The notes below the pieces were generated by a model. That model had not been told where the DNA came from, did not search any database, and saw only the letters and a program-made list of their open reading frames with translations. The translations under genes and the position numbers were made by a program. Positions 8,855-16,859 of a stretch of 64,000 nt of DNA are shown one piece after another. Each line of letters opens with the position of its first letter. Position 1 is the stretch's first letter. This DNA is from Gemmatimonadota bacterium (GTDB lineage: Bacteria; Gemmatimonadota; Gemmatimonadetes; Longimicrobiales; Gaopeijiaceae). The stretch covers positions 18,237 through 82,236 of the forward strand of contig VGVR01000013.1 of NCBI GenBank assembly GCA_016873995.1, in the 5' to 3' direction.

Positions 8855-10169
8855 TCAGCGTCGACGCCCGCCCGAGGAGCCCCAAGCAGTGGCCCGCAAG
8901 TAGCCCTCGATTTGGCGTGCAGCCAAGTCGTGTCCGGCCGCGGTCCAGTGCGGGTCATCGGAGAAGTAGAGGGGAGAAGCAGCCGGATCCTCCACCGCCG
9001 ACCTGAAGGCGGCCAACGGAACCAGGCAGTCGAGCTCACGCCGCTGGCAAATCGCCTCGAGCATGTCGGCGTCGGCGCGGGGGCTCCAACCCTCGTCGTC
9101 CATCGCGTTGGCGCGCCGCACCCTGCGCCATTCCTCGTCGTCGACCGCGGCGACCGTAGGGACATAAAAGATCAGGAAGTCGCTGCCCACCGCTTCGACT
9201 TCGTCTCGCAGCCGCGCGAGTAGAGCCTCCGTCAGGGCCCATGCGCGCTTCGTCTCACCGTCGGGACTCCGTCGCCAGGGGCCGAACTCGCCCGGCACAT
9301 GGAACGCCCCAGCGCGGATCGCAAGCCCGGAGATGGTCGGCGAGCCCTCGACCGCGTCCCGAGCCAGTCGGTAGAGCGCCGATGCGGGGCTTAGCCGCGC
9401 GTCGAGCCGACGAAGCATCTGCGCCACGGCTGGCCCGCCTCGGTCGAGCTAGGCGCCACCCGCGGCGGGGCCGGGCGGCGGCACGGGAACGCCCCTGAGC
9501 GCCAGCCCGCTGTCCGAGAGCTCGTACCAGGGCTTCGCGCCGCGCCAGTAGCTCGTGCGGACGTTGTAGTAGACGTCGTTGACGTAGAACAGCAGGATGG
9601 TCAGATCCGGCTGAAACTCCGCCCCTTCGAGGTCGAAAATAGAGGAGCTCCTGGTCCGTTGCCCAACCCGCGGTGCCCGTGTTCAGAACCTCGACCGCGG
9701 CAACCGAGCTCTCGAGCGCATGCTCCAATCGAGCGGACACGATTTCGTCGTCGGCGACTGTGTACCCCTCGAGAAACGAGTCACCGAGCATGAGGATGCG
9801 TTTACTGCCAGTAGGCTTCGCGCGCGTGGTCTCGGGCCCCCGCAAGCCGAGGCTGTCGGTCGTGACGACCGTGCTGTACTCCAAGGTGCGGAACGGCACG
9901 CTCGTGCTCGGGCGCTTTCGCCAACCGAGCGCCGGGTCGTGGACATACAGGTTCTGCCCGGTCGAGTCCCTAGGCGCGAGCCCCGTCTGCGAGGCGGCGG
10001 CCAGACGCGCGAGACATTCTGCCAGGGCGAGTGCGAGCAGCACGGAAGCAAGCAGCAGCGCCGCGGTCAGGGCGCGACTGCTCACACGGGACGCCGCATC
10101 GGCGGGCGATCGGCGTCCTGCACTCGCGCCGCCAGGAGGGCTCGATGCTGGATCCTGATGTGTGGCCAC
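8855..10169 (-). pseudogene. SGNH/GDSL-like hydrolase gene broken by a frameshift and a stop
   Basis: Reading leftwards from ATG 10169, the protein has a basic N-terminus, one membrane-anchor helix (about residues 33-53) and SGNH block I (MLGDSFLEGYTV). At 9637-9640 a run of four T on the coding strand shifts the frame; removing one gives YFDLEGAEFQPDLT and a good continuation (YVNDVYYNV, then SYWRGAKPWYEL). That frame meets TAG at 9449-9451, after which the same frame continues with a convincing C-terminal half from about 9427 to 8855, including the block V motif DDPHWTAAGH. So there are two lesions: an indel in a homopolymer and an in-frame stop. Intact relatives are membrane-anchored SGNH hydrolases or O-acyl modifying enzymes; here the protein is probably not made full length. 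Confidence 0.75.
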
Positions 10170-10191
10170 GTCTCACCAGCCCTCGGAGCGA

Positions 10192-10385
10192 CTAGCCCCC
10201 GCAGAAACCCTCGAAAGGGATCCGGCGCGCATCGAACGCTTGCTCGATCACTCGCCCGCCCTCCAGCTCGACCCGCGCCCAGCCCAGAACGCGATCACCG
10301 TTCTCCTCCTCGCGATCGAAACGAATCCTCGCGGCCTCACCCGTCGCGCATGCCTCCTCCGACTCGCATAGCGTGATGAAGCCGT
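10192..10385 (-). pseudogene. 3' fragment of an unknown gene (no start)
   Basis: On the minus strand a frame without any start codon reads through about 60 protein-like residues (DGFITLCESEEACATGEAAR, then IRFDREEENGDRVLGWARVE, then LEGGRVIEQAFDARRIPFEG, then FCGG) to TAG at 10192-10194. The charged/hydrophobic alternation looks like the end of a beta-rich soluble domain. The opposite-strand frames here are not protein-like. Upstream (to the right) the signal stops near 10385, exactly where a plus-strand permease fragment begins, so the 5' part has been lost. The family is not recognised. Confidence 0.45.
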
Positions 10386-10850
10386 CGCTCGAAGCCGATC
10401 CTGCCCAGCTCGCAGGTAAACACGCTCGGGGAGGCCGTGCGCGTCGGCACCGGATTCTTCGGCATCTTCGGCACCATGTTCACCGTGTTCGGCGGCGCCG
10501 CCCTCTTCTTGGCCGCCGTCGGCCTCTACGGCGTGCTGTCGTTCAGCGTCAACCAGCGCAGGCGAGAGCTGGACGTGCGCATGGCGCTGGGCGCCACGCG
10601 CGGCCGCGTGGTGCGCCGCGTGCTGGGTGAAGCCGCCGGCCAGCTCGGGCTCGGCGCGGCCATTGGCGTCGCACTCTCCTTCGCGCTCGGACGCGGCCTC
10701 GCGTTCATCCTCTTCGAAGTCGAGGCGATGGATGCGACGGTGCTGATCGGAGTCGTGGGGATTCTGACGCTCACGGGGCTACTGGCATGCGTGGTCCCGG
10801 CGACGCGGGCCACGCGGGTCGACCCGGCTGTGGCGATGCACGGGGTGTAG
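10386..10850 (+). pseudogene. C-terminal fragment of a MacB/FtsX-family ABC permease
   Basis: The frame is open from about 10386 with PILPSSQVNTLGEAVRVGTG and continues with the last two or three transmembrane helices of an FtsX-domain permease. Landmarks are LFLAAVGLYGVLSFSVNQRR, then RELDVRMALGATRGRVVRRV, and the terminal PATRATRVDPAVAMHGV. This corresponds only to roughly the last 150 of about 800 residues; compare the full-length relative at 43211-45610, which ends in the same way (PARRATRMDPVTALTKQ). There is no convincing start codon with a ribosome site. The 5' portion has been deleted, and the junction coincides with that of the opposite-strand fragment. Confidence 0.8.
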
Positions 10851-10921
10851 GCGGGGATTACGGCTGCGTCGGCTCGAACCGGTCGATCGTGAACGGCCGG
10901 CGCCGGCGAAAAGCTCCCAAC

Positions 10922-12202
10922 CTACATCCGGTTGTTCACCACGTTGTTGAACGGGGAGCCGAACCGGTACGAGAGCCCGAAGTTCACGCGCGCCCGGTAC
11001 TGCGTCTGCTCCTGCTGGAGCCTGAGGAGCCGTTCCTCGTCGGTGAGGTCGCCCCCGCGCAGATAGATCTGATCCCGCACGCGCTCGTAGGAAGCGCCCA
11101 TGTTCATGTCCAGGCCGCGCACGATTCGGAACTCGAGGTTCCCATTGAGCTGGACGTTGTTCTTCTCGAGGTCGTGCATGTACGTCGAGCCGCGCAAGTT
11201 CACGCCCGCGCTCCCCCAGGGCTGCCGCTGGGAGAACGAGAAGGTCAGCGCCTGCTCGGCGCGCAATTCCTCGGCCTCATCGAAGAGCGTGCGCTCGAAG
11301 TAGTGGCGATAGACGGGTCCGATCTCGTAGAACACGGTGAGGGCACGACGCGTGGCCTCTTCGTACGGGAAGAAGCTGTACTCGACGGCCGGATTGAACT
11401 GCCCCCAGATGTCCTGGTTGTTGTTCGTGTTGCGACCCACGTTGCCGCTGACACCGAGAGACCAGCTCTCGGCCAGCGTGTACACGACGCGCCAATTGAC
11501 GCCCCAGTCGTGCCGGTTGTCCACGAAGGCGGGCCGATTGTCGAACTCGATGCGCTGCGAGCGTCGATTGAAGTTCGCGGAATAGCTCTGCTTCCAGGTG
11601 GGTGTCACCCGATCCACGTTGAGTCCGGTGTTGACGCGCCACTCGTAGCGGCTGGACTGCCCCTCGTAGTTGCCGTTGGCCTGCACCCGGAAGACCCACA
11701 GGTTCCACGGATCGTCGACTTGGTCGGCGGATACGATGCCGGCCGGCGCTGCGTCGCGGCCTACCTCGTCCGACGCCACCGGCTGCAGCGCCACCAGGTC
11801 CCGGTACCCTGCCTGCGTGGCGAACTGCGCGAGCGCCAACCCCATGGCGAGCGCGATTCCGTCGAGCCGCTCGCGCTGCGTGTCCGTGGGGCTCGCCCGA
11901 TAGCGCGCTCCGAGCCGGAAGTCCCCGTTGGCGCCGCGCCCCTCGAGGTCGAGCAGGTACTCCCGGCCGCCGTTCCCCATCTGCTGGCTGGTCATGAGGA
12001 GGTACACGTCCGAGTCGGCCTGGTCGCGCACCCACGACACCCACGCGATCTCGGTGCGGTAGTAGGTGCCGTCGCACTCCTGACTGCGGCAGTCGAGGAA
12101 CACCCGCGGGCCCGCCGCGGCTTCCTGCGCGTGCACGATGCCCACCGCGCCGAAGAGCGCTGGTGCCATCGCGGCGATCAGAGCGAGCAGGGTGGTTCGC
12201 AT
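10922..12202 (-). CDS. Outer-membrane beta-barrel protein
   Basis: This 426-residue protein has a signal peptide (MRTTLLALIAAMAPALFG, cleaved after the HAQ region). It then has a short Cys-containing stretch (FLDCRSQECDG) and a long series of amphipathic beta strands rich in Tyr, Trp and Asn (for example YEWRVNTGLNVDRVTPTWK and NFGLSYRFGSPFNN). The strand periodicity and the aromatic residues near the end (LSYRFG) fit an outer-membrane barrel. About residues 30-120 look like a periplasmic domain acting on a nucleotide or protein partner; similar Gemmatimonadota proteins are annotated only as hypothetical. The long plus-strand frame over it is a codon-bias artefact. Confidence 0.7.
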   Translation of the reverse strand: MRTTLLALIAAMAPALFGAVGIVHAQEAAAGPRVFLDCRSQECDGTYYRTEIAWVSWVRDQADSDVYLLMTSQQMGNGGREYLLDLEGRGANGDFRLGARYRASPTDTQRERLDGIALAMGLALAQFATQAGYRDLVALQPVASDEVGRDAAPAGIVSADQVDDPWNLWVFRVQANGNYEGQSSRYEWRVNTGLNVDRVTPTWKQSYSANFNRRSQRIEFDNRPAFVDNRHDWGVNWRVVYTLAESWSLGVSGNVGRNTNNNQDIWGQFNPAVEYSFFPYEEATRRALTVFYEIGPVYRHYFERTLFDEAEELRAEQALTFSFSQRQPWGSAGVNLRGSTYMHDLEKNNVQLNGNLEFRIVRGLDMNMGASYERVRDQIYLRGGDLTDEERLLRLQQEQTQYRARVNFGLSYRFGSPFNNVVNNRM

Positions 12203-12323
12203 TTCCAGGAGTTCTCGGGAAACCTGAAAGAACGCACAGTCTGCAGGGACACCAAAGGGGCGGACAGTGCTGGAGGGGTCGCCGACGCGGCGTCAGGCGC
12301 GGCGTCACGCCGCCTCGAGCGAT

Positions 12324-12647
12324 CTAGGCGAGACCCAGAAATCCTCGCAGCGCCGCATCGACCTGCCCGAGCGTCTCTGCGTCGAGGTGCCCAAGACGCC
12401 TGCCGATTTTCTCGCGAGGGATCGTCATGATCTTGTCCACCTGCACCTCGGAGGCGACGCGCAGGCCGGTGGCCCGACTCGGCGAGACGGGGATCCGCAG
12501 GAGCGGCAGATCGCGTAGATCGCTGGTCAACGGCAACACCGAGACGGACGCGAGCGCATTGAACGCATCGTGCTGAATTACGAGTGCGGGCCGCGTCTTG
12601 CCGTATGCGCCGGGCAGCACGACGGTGACGAGGTCGCCCCGAGTCAT
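12324..12647 (-). CDS. mazF: MazF/PemK-family toxin (endoribonuclease)
   Basis: This 107-residue protein matches the MazF/PemK fold from end to end: RGDLVTVVLPGAYGKTRPAL at the N-terminus, a central VLPLTS strand, then LRIPVSP and GLRVASEVQVDKIMTIPREK near the C-terminus. Family members cleave RNA at short sequences and are inhibited by the antitoxin. The start ATG at 12647 overlaps the stop of the upstream antitoxin by four bases (ATGA), so the two are translationally coupled. All parts expected of an active toxin are present, including the Arg of KTRPA. The specific cut site cannot be read from sequence. Confidence 0.88.
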   Translation of the reverse strand: MTRGDLVTVVLPGAYGKTRPALVIQHDAFNALASVSVLPLTSDLRDLPLLRIPVSPSRATGLRVASEVQVDKIMTIPREKIGRRLGHLDAETLGQVDAALRGFLGLA

Positions 12648-12943
12648 GCCTCGTCCTCACTCCACACCCACTCGTTGGCGAACTCCTCCAGGTTGGCGTC
12701 GAGCGCACTCATGACCCGGGCCTCGTCCGACCCAGGGTCGCGCGCCGCGTCGCCCAACACTTCCGCGGAGCGGCGCGCCTCTCGCTCCCACGCTGTCCGC
12801 TCTTGGTCGGTGACGTACCGCTCGACCACCTCGCGGACGAGCTGACCGAAGGTCTTGTCCTGTTCGTCGGCGAGGCGCTCCAAGGCCTGCTTGTAGCCCC
12901 TTCCTAACCGGAAGTTGACCGGCTCCTTGGGGTCCGTGCTCAT
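12644..12943 (-). CDS. Antitoxin partner of MazF-like toxin
   Basis: This 99-residue protein lies directly upstream of the toxin and overlaps it by four bases. The N-terminus (VNFRLGRGYKQALERLADEQ, then DKTFGQLVREVVERYVTD) resembles a ribbon-helix-helix DNA-binding domain, and the acidic C-terminus (ANLEEFANEWVWSEDEA) fits the toxin-wrapping tail of an antitoxin. I chose ATG 12943; an ATG at 12979 in the same frame adds twelve basic residues and sits on the repeats described separately, so the longer form is possible. It is predicted to bind the repeated sites upstream and repress the operon, with the toxin as co-repressor. Confidence 0.75.
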   Translation of the reverse strand: MSTDPKEPVNFRLGRGYKQALERLADEQDKTFGQLVREVVERYVTDQERTAWEREARRSAEVLGDAARDPGSDEARVMSALDANLEEFANEWVWSEDEA

Positions 12944-12978
12944 GCTGGTCTTTCGCCTCCTAGCTGCCGTAATCGCCA

Positions 12979-13003
12979 TTGTAATACATCAATGTAATAC
13001 ATA
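12979..13003 (-). promoter_or_regulatory. Operator-like repeat upstream of the toxin-antitoxin operon
   Basis: Two direct copies of TGTAATACAT (plus strand) lie at 12980-12989 and 12993-13002, 13 bases apart centre to centre, in an A/T-rich island within very GC-rich DNA. The second copy extends to ATGTAATACAT, an inverted repeat of ATGTA and TACAT around one base. Such near-palindromic pairs just upstream of an RHH-type antitoxin are typical autoregulatory operators, and the region can also supply the -10 element. This is inference from position and symmetry. Confidence 0.6.
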
Positions 13004-13107
13004 GCGCAGCGCACCGCCCGTCCGGGTCCCATTGGCTTCGCACCACCCGCCGCGCCGATTAAGATCCCCTCCCCCGCCAACGCCGCCGCAACCCACCCAG
13101 GAGCGCC

Positions 13108-14040
13108 GTGCCGAACCCCGCTCTCCGCGCGACCGGGCTGGTGAAGCGCTTCGGCGCGCTCACCGCGGTGGATGGGCTCGACCTGGAGCTCGGGGCGGGC
13201 ACTTGTCTCGCGCTCCTCGGGCCGAACGGCGCCGGCAAGACCACCACGATCGAGATGCTCGAGGGGCTGACCGAGCCCGACGCGGGCGAGATCGAGATCC
13301 TCGGCCGCTCTTGGGCAACGCACGCCGACGAGATCCGCGAGCGCATCGGCGTGCAGCTCCAGGAGACGCGCCTGACGGAGAAGGTCAGCGTGCTGGAGAC
13401 GCTCGAGCTCTTCCGCAGCTTCTACCGTAACGGTCGCGACCTGGCCGAAGTGCTGGAGGTCGTAGGCCTCACCGACAAGCGCGACGCGCGCGTGGAGACG
13501 CTCTCGGGCGGGCAGCATCAGCGACTCAGTCTGGCTTGCGCGCTCGTCTCACGTCCGGAGTTGCTCTTCCTCGACGAGCCGACCACCGGTCTCGACCCGC
13601 AGGCCAGGCGCCGCGTGTGGGAGATCGTCGACGGCTTCAAGGGCGAGGGCGGGACGGTGCTCCTGACTACGCACTACATGGAGGAGGCGGAAAAGCTCGC
13701 GGACGACGTGGTGATCGTGGACGCGGGGAAGATCATCGCCCAGGGCACACCCGCGTCGGTGATCGGCAGCCTGCACGCCGAGAGCATCGTCGAGATCCAT
13801 CCCCGGGACGGCACGGCCGACCACCTCGTCGACGCGACCCTACTCGCCATGCCGGGCGTGAGCGAAGTACGGCGCGAAGGCGCGGCGCTCACCATCGTCG
13901 TGACGGACACGCAGGCGAGCGTGGGCGCGCTGCTCGCTCACTTCGCCCAGGTGGGCGTGGAGCTCGAGTCGCTGCAGACGCACTCACCGACGCTCGAGGA
14001 CGTATTCGTCGCTCTCACCGGGAAGCATCTCCGTGGCTAG
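13108..14040 (+). CDS. ABC transporter ATP-binding protein (ABC-2 exporter type)
   Basis: This 310-residue ATPase has Walker A GPNGAGKTTT, Q-loop GVQLQETRL, signature LSGGQHQRL, Walker B LLFLDEPTTGLD and H-loop THYMEEAE. The C-terminal extension (about residues 220-305, ending PTLEDVFVALTGKHLRG) is typical of DrrA/NatA-like ATPases of ABC-2 exporters. Start: GTG 13108 with AGGAG at 13099-13103. The stop overlaps the permease start at 14033 by eight bases, so the two are one transport unit. The substrate may be a drug, lipid or polysaccharide; nothing in the sequence decides. Confidence 0.92.
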   Translation: MPNPALRATGLVKRFGALTAVDGLDLELGAGTCLALLGPNGAGKTTTIEMLEGLTEPDAGEIEILGRSWATHADEIRERIGVQLQETRLTEKVSVLETLELFRSFYRNGRDLAEVLEVVGLTDKRDARVETLSGGQHQRLSLACALVSRPELLFLDEPTTGLDPQARRRVWEIVDGFKGEGGTVLLTTHYMEEAEKLADDVVIVDAGKIIAQGTPASVIGSLHAESIVEIHPRDGTADHLVDATLLAMPGVSEVRREGAALTIVVTDTQASVGALLAHFAQVGVELESLQTHSPTLEDVFVALTGKHLRG

Positions 14041-15064
14041 CCCCTTGCCACGCTGGCCCGAGCTGGTGGAGCTGACGCGCCACCGCATACTGACGTTCCT
14101 CAGGCAGCCCGAGAGCGTCTTCTGGGTCTTCGCGTTTCCGCTACTGCTCTCCGGCGTGTTGGGCTTCGCGTTCCAAGGCGGGGATCCCGCGCCGAGCCGC
14201 ATCGGTGTCATCGGCGAGGCGCAGGGGTGGGCTGCGCGCCTCGCAATGGACCCGAGCATCGCGCTCGTGCGCTACGCGACCCGTGAGGAGGCAGAGCGGG
14301 AGCTGGCCGGCGGACACATCGACGCGCTGGTGCTCGCGGTGGCGCCCGCGGAGCTGCGCCTCGACCCGTCGCGCGCGGAGGCGGAAGTGGCGCGGCTGCG
14401 CGTGTTGGTCGCGCTCGGCGAGATCGACCAGGGTCAGCTCACCGTCGCTCCCGTCACGGAGCGGGGCGCGCGCTACGTCGACTTCCTCTTCCCGGGGCTG
14501 CTCGGCATGAACCTCATGGGCACGGGGCTCTGGTCTATCGGCTTCACGGTCGCCGACATGCGCCAGCGCAAGGTGCTCAAGCGCCTCCTGGTGACCCCCA
14601 TGCGGCGGTCATCGTTTCTGTCGTCGCTGATCGGTGCGCGCCTCGCGTATCTCGCGGGCGAGCTCGCCCTCCTGACCGCGTTCGGCGTCTGGGTGCTGGG
14701 CGTGCCGTTGCGCACCTCGCTGTTCACGTTCTTCGCGGTGTCGGTATTCGGGGCGGTGGCGTTCTCGTGCCTCGGGCTCCTCGTCGTCTCGCGCACGAAG
14801 ACCATCGAGGGGATCTCGGGCCTCGTGAACCTGGTGATCGTGCCAATGTGGCTGGGGTCGGGCGTGTTCTTCAGCTACGAGCGCTTCCCCGAGGCGATCC
14901 ATCCGCTCCTGCGTGCGCTCCCGCTCACCGCGTTGAACGACGCGCTGCGCGCCGGAATGATCGACGGCGCGGGGCTCGGGAGCATGCTGCCCGAGCTGGC
15001 GGTCTTGGCGGCATGGATGGTCATTCCGTTCGTGCTGGCACTCAAGGTCTTCCGCTGGGCGTGA
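14033..15064 (+). CDS. ABC-2 type transporter permease
   Basis: This 343-residue membrane protein starts at GTG 14033 inside the end of the ATPase gene. One helix near the N-terminus (about residues 25-46) is followed by a large extracytoplasmic domain (about 47-165) and five further helices from about 170 to 340 (for example LLGMNLMGTGLWSIGFTV), the ABC-2 membrane layout. The motif KRLLVTPMRRSSFL between helices is characteristic. Together with 13108-14040 it forms a complete half-transporter pair. Its last codons overlap the start of fdhE (GTGA at 15061-15064), an unusual coupling. Confidence 0.9.
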   Translation: MASPLPRWPELVELTRHRILTFLRQPESVFWVFAFPLLLSGVLGFAFQGGDPAPSRIGVIGEAQGWAARLAMDPSIALVRYATREEAERELAGGHIDALVLAVAPAELRLDPSRAEAEVARLRVLVALGEIDQGQLTVAPVTERGARYVDFLFPGLLGMNLMGTGLWSIGFTVADMRQRKVLKRLLVTPMRRSSFLSSLIGARLAYLAGELALLTAFGVWVLGVPLRTSLFTFFAVSVFGAVAFSCLGLLVVSRTKTIEGISGLVNLVIVPMWLGSGVFFSYERFPEAIHPLLRALPLTALNDALRAGMIDGAGLGSMLPELAVLAAWMVIPFVLALKVFRWA

Positions 15065-15876
15065 GCACTTGGTCGGCGCGCCGCGCGCGCGCACTCGCGC
15101 TCGAGTCGGAGTCGCCGCACGCGGCCGAGATCCTCCGCTGTTACGCCGACGTGTTGGGCGTCCAGGAGCGGACCGCGGCGCAGGTGCCGGTTCGAGAGTG
15201 GCTCGCGACCGTGCAGAGCAGCGACGTGGGCGCTACCGCGCTGAGCCTGGGACGCCTTCCGCTCGGCGAGGTCGTGCCGCGCTTCGCCGGCTTTCTGGTC
15301 GCCATGGAAGCCATCGGCACCGAAGTGATGAGGGCTGAAGCGAGTCGCATGGCGGCGTCCGGTGACGCGGAGCAGAGGTTGGCCTTGGAGGCGGCGCTCG
15401 CGGTGGGAAGTGATGACGAAGTGGCGCCGTTCCACGCGCGTGCGTTCATCGAGGCCGTCGCAACCACGCTCGCGGGGCGTGTGCTCCCTGCGGTGGCGTC
15501 CGAGGATCCCGCAGCGACGACGTGCCACGTGTGCGGCGCGCCGCCGCTGGTGGCCACGCTCCGTGACGCCTCCGGTGCCCTGGGCGCGGGTGGGCTCGTG
15601 TGCTCGAGGTGCGGCACCGAGCGGCGCGTGCGCCGTCTCACGTGCGTCTTCTGCGGCGAGTCGGACTCGACTCGGCTGCGCATACACTCCGCAGAGTCCG
15701 TGCCGCACGTGCGCATCGACGAGTGCGAGAGCTGTCGTCGCTACATCAAGACGGTGGATCTCCGCCGCCGAGGGGACGCCGTCCCGATCGTCGAAGACCT
15801 GGCCACGCCTGAGCTCGACCTGTGGGCGCGGGATCAGGGGCTCAGCAAAGGGCGAGCGAACTTGTTCGGGATGTAG
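15061..15876 (+). CDS. fdhE: FdhE-family formate dehydrogenase accessory protein
   Basis: This 271-residue protein has an alpha-helical N-terminal half and a zinc-binding C-terminal half with four CxxC pairs: CHVC, CSRC, CVFC and CESC, ending in RRYIKTVDLR and a LDLWARDQGL stretch typical of FdhE. FdhE proteins assist maturation and iron handling or quality control of respiratory formate dehydrogenases. The GTG at 15061 overlaps the permease stop; although the frame is open further upstream, that part is a shadow of the permease. The fdh structural genes lie 14 kb away at the left edge. The association with an exporter is odd and may be incidental co-transcription. Confidence 0.88.
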   Translation: MSTWSARRARALALESESPHAAEILRCYADVLGVQERTAAQVPVREWLATVQSSDVGATALSLGRLPLGEVVPRFAGFLVAMEAIGTEVMRAEASRMAASGDAEQRLALEAALAVGSDDEVAPFHARAFIEAVATTLAGRVLPAVASEDPAATTCHVCGAPPLVATLRDASGALGAGGLVCSRCGTERRVRRLTCVFCGESDSTRLRIHSAESVPHVRIDECESCRRYIKTVDLRRRGDAVPIVEDLATPELDLWARDQGLSKGRANLFGM

Positions 15877-15919
15877 TGCCGAGGGCGCTCGATCCCGAGA
15901 AGAAGCGCCCTCCGGCTCC

Positions 15920-16660
15920 TCAGAACGCCTGGCGGCTCAAGATCTTCGACTTGATCTCGTTGAACTCTGCGTCGCTGATGGCGCCCGCGTCGAGCAGCTT
16001 CTTGGCTCGCTCCAGCCCTTCGAGCGCGGACTCGCCGGCGGTTCCCCCGCCGGGCACGCCGCCCAGGGTGATGCCGCCGCTGGTCGCACGCGCCTCCTCC
16101 ATCGTCCGTACGCGACGCTTCTCCTCCCAGGCCTGCTCCTGCTCCTGCGCGGTGGCGTAGATCTGCGAGGCGAGCCGCCCGTCGATGCCGTCGATGACCA
16201 GACGGTCCTGCGACTCGACCTGGTCGGTACGAATGGTGAAGCTCAGGCGCGACCCGAAGAGGCTCGGGAGAACATTCTCGGAGAGGTTCGCGTCATGCAG
16301 GTCCTTCCATTGATAGTCCTTCATCGTGAACCCCCGGAGCAGGGGACGCCTGATGAGGATCACGCGGCTGTCCGTCGCCGCCACGAGGAGTCGCCGCGAC
16401 CAAAGCGCGCACAGGCGATACTGGATCGCCTCGCTCGACAGCCGCTCCGTGGACATCAATGTGCTGCTCAGCTTCTGGCTCGCGGTCGCCTTACGCGCGT
16501 CGAGTCCCCGGAGGACGATGGCCCAGTACGCCAAGACGAGGACGGCGTACGCGGCCACGAACGGCACGCCGTACCCCACCCGGCTCACCGCCACCACGAC
16601 GGCCGCGAGCAGCGCGGCCCCGAACAGGACGAACCAGGCGAGATTGGTGAGGGGCTTCAT
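15920..16660 (-). CDS. Membrane protein with PH-like domain and SHOCT tail
   Basis: This 246-residue protein has two N-terminal helices (about residues 8-26 and 32-50) and a bacterial PH-like domain (about 65-160; the stretch DSRVILIRRPLLRGF is typical). A linker with a Gly-rich stretch follows, then a C-terminal SHOCT motif (LERAKKLLDAGAISDAEFNE, then IKSKIL). SHOCT motifs are short helical tails found in many bacterial membrane proteins, usually thought to mediate oligomerisation. The start ATG 16660 is chosen over the much longer upstream frame because the helix begins seven residues later. It converges on fdhE. Function is unknown. Confidence 0.75.
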   Translation of the reverse strand: MKPLTNLAWFVLFGAALLAAVVVAVSRVGYGVPFVAAYAVLVLAYWAIVLRGLDARKATASQKLSSTLMSTERLSSEAIQYRLCALWSRRLLVAATDSRVILIRRPLLRGFTMKDYQWKDLHDANLSENVLPSLFGSRLSFTIRTDQVESQDRLVIDGIDGRLASQIYATAQEQEQAWEEKRRVRTMEEARATSGGITLGGVPGGGTAGESALEGLERAKKLLDAGAISDAEFNEIKSKILSRQAF

Positions 16661-16859
16661 GGGCGGAGGCGAAGCTAGTGACAGGCGCCGCCGACGGACA
16701 ACTCGCGCATGGTGACTCGATTGGCCGACGGAAGCCGGGGGACCGCGCTGCCCGAAGCTCGTCGGCCGTCGGTATGGGACGAGGTCACGTTTGACGCCCA
16801 GGTGCCGTATCGCATAAGGTACCGGCGGCATCCAGAACACGAGACAAGGGGACGGCACC

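Noticed and set aside
10787..12430. 547-residue plus-strand open frame over the outer-membrane barrel gene
   Set aside because: It is antisense to a barrel protein with a signal peptide; the frame is His/Arg/Val-rich and typical of high-GC codon bias.
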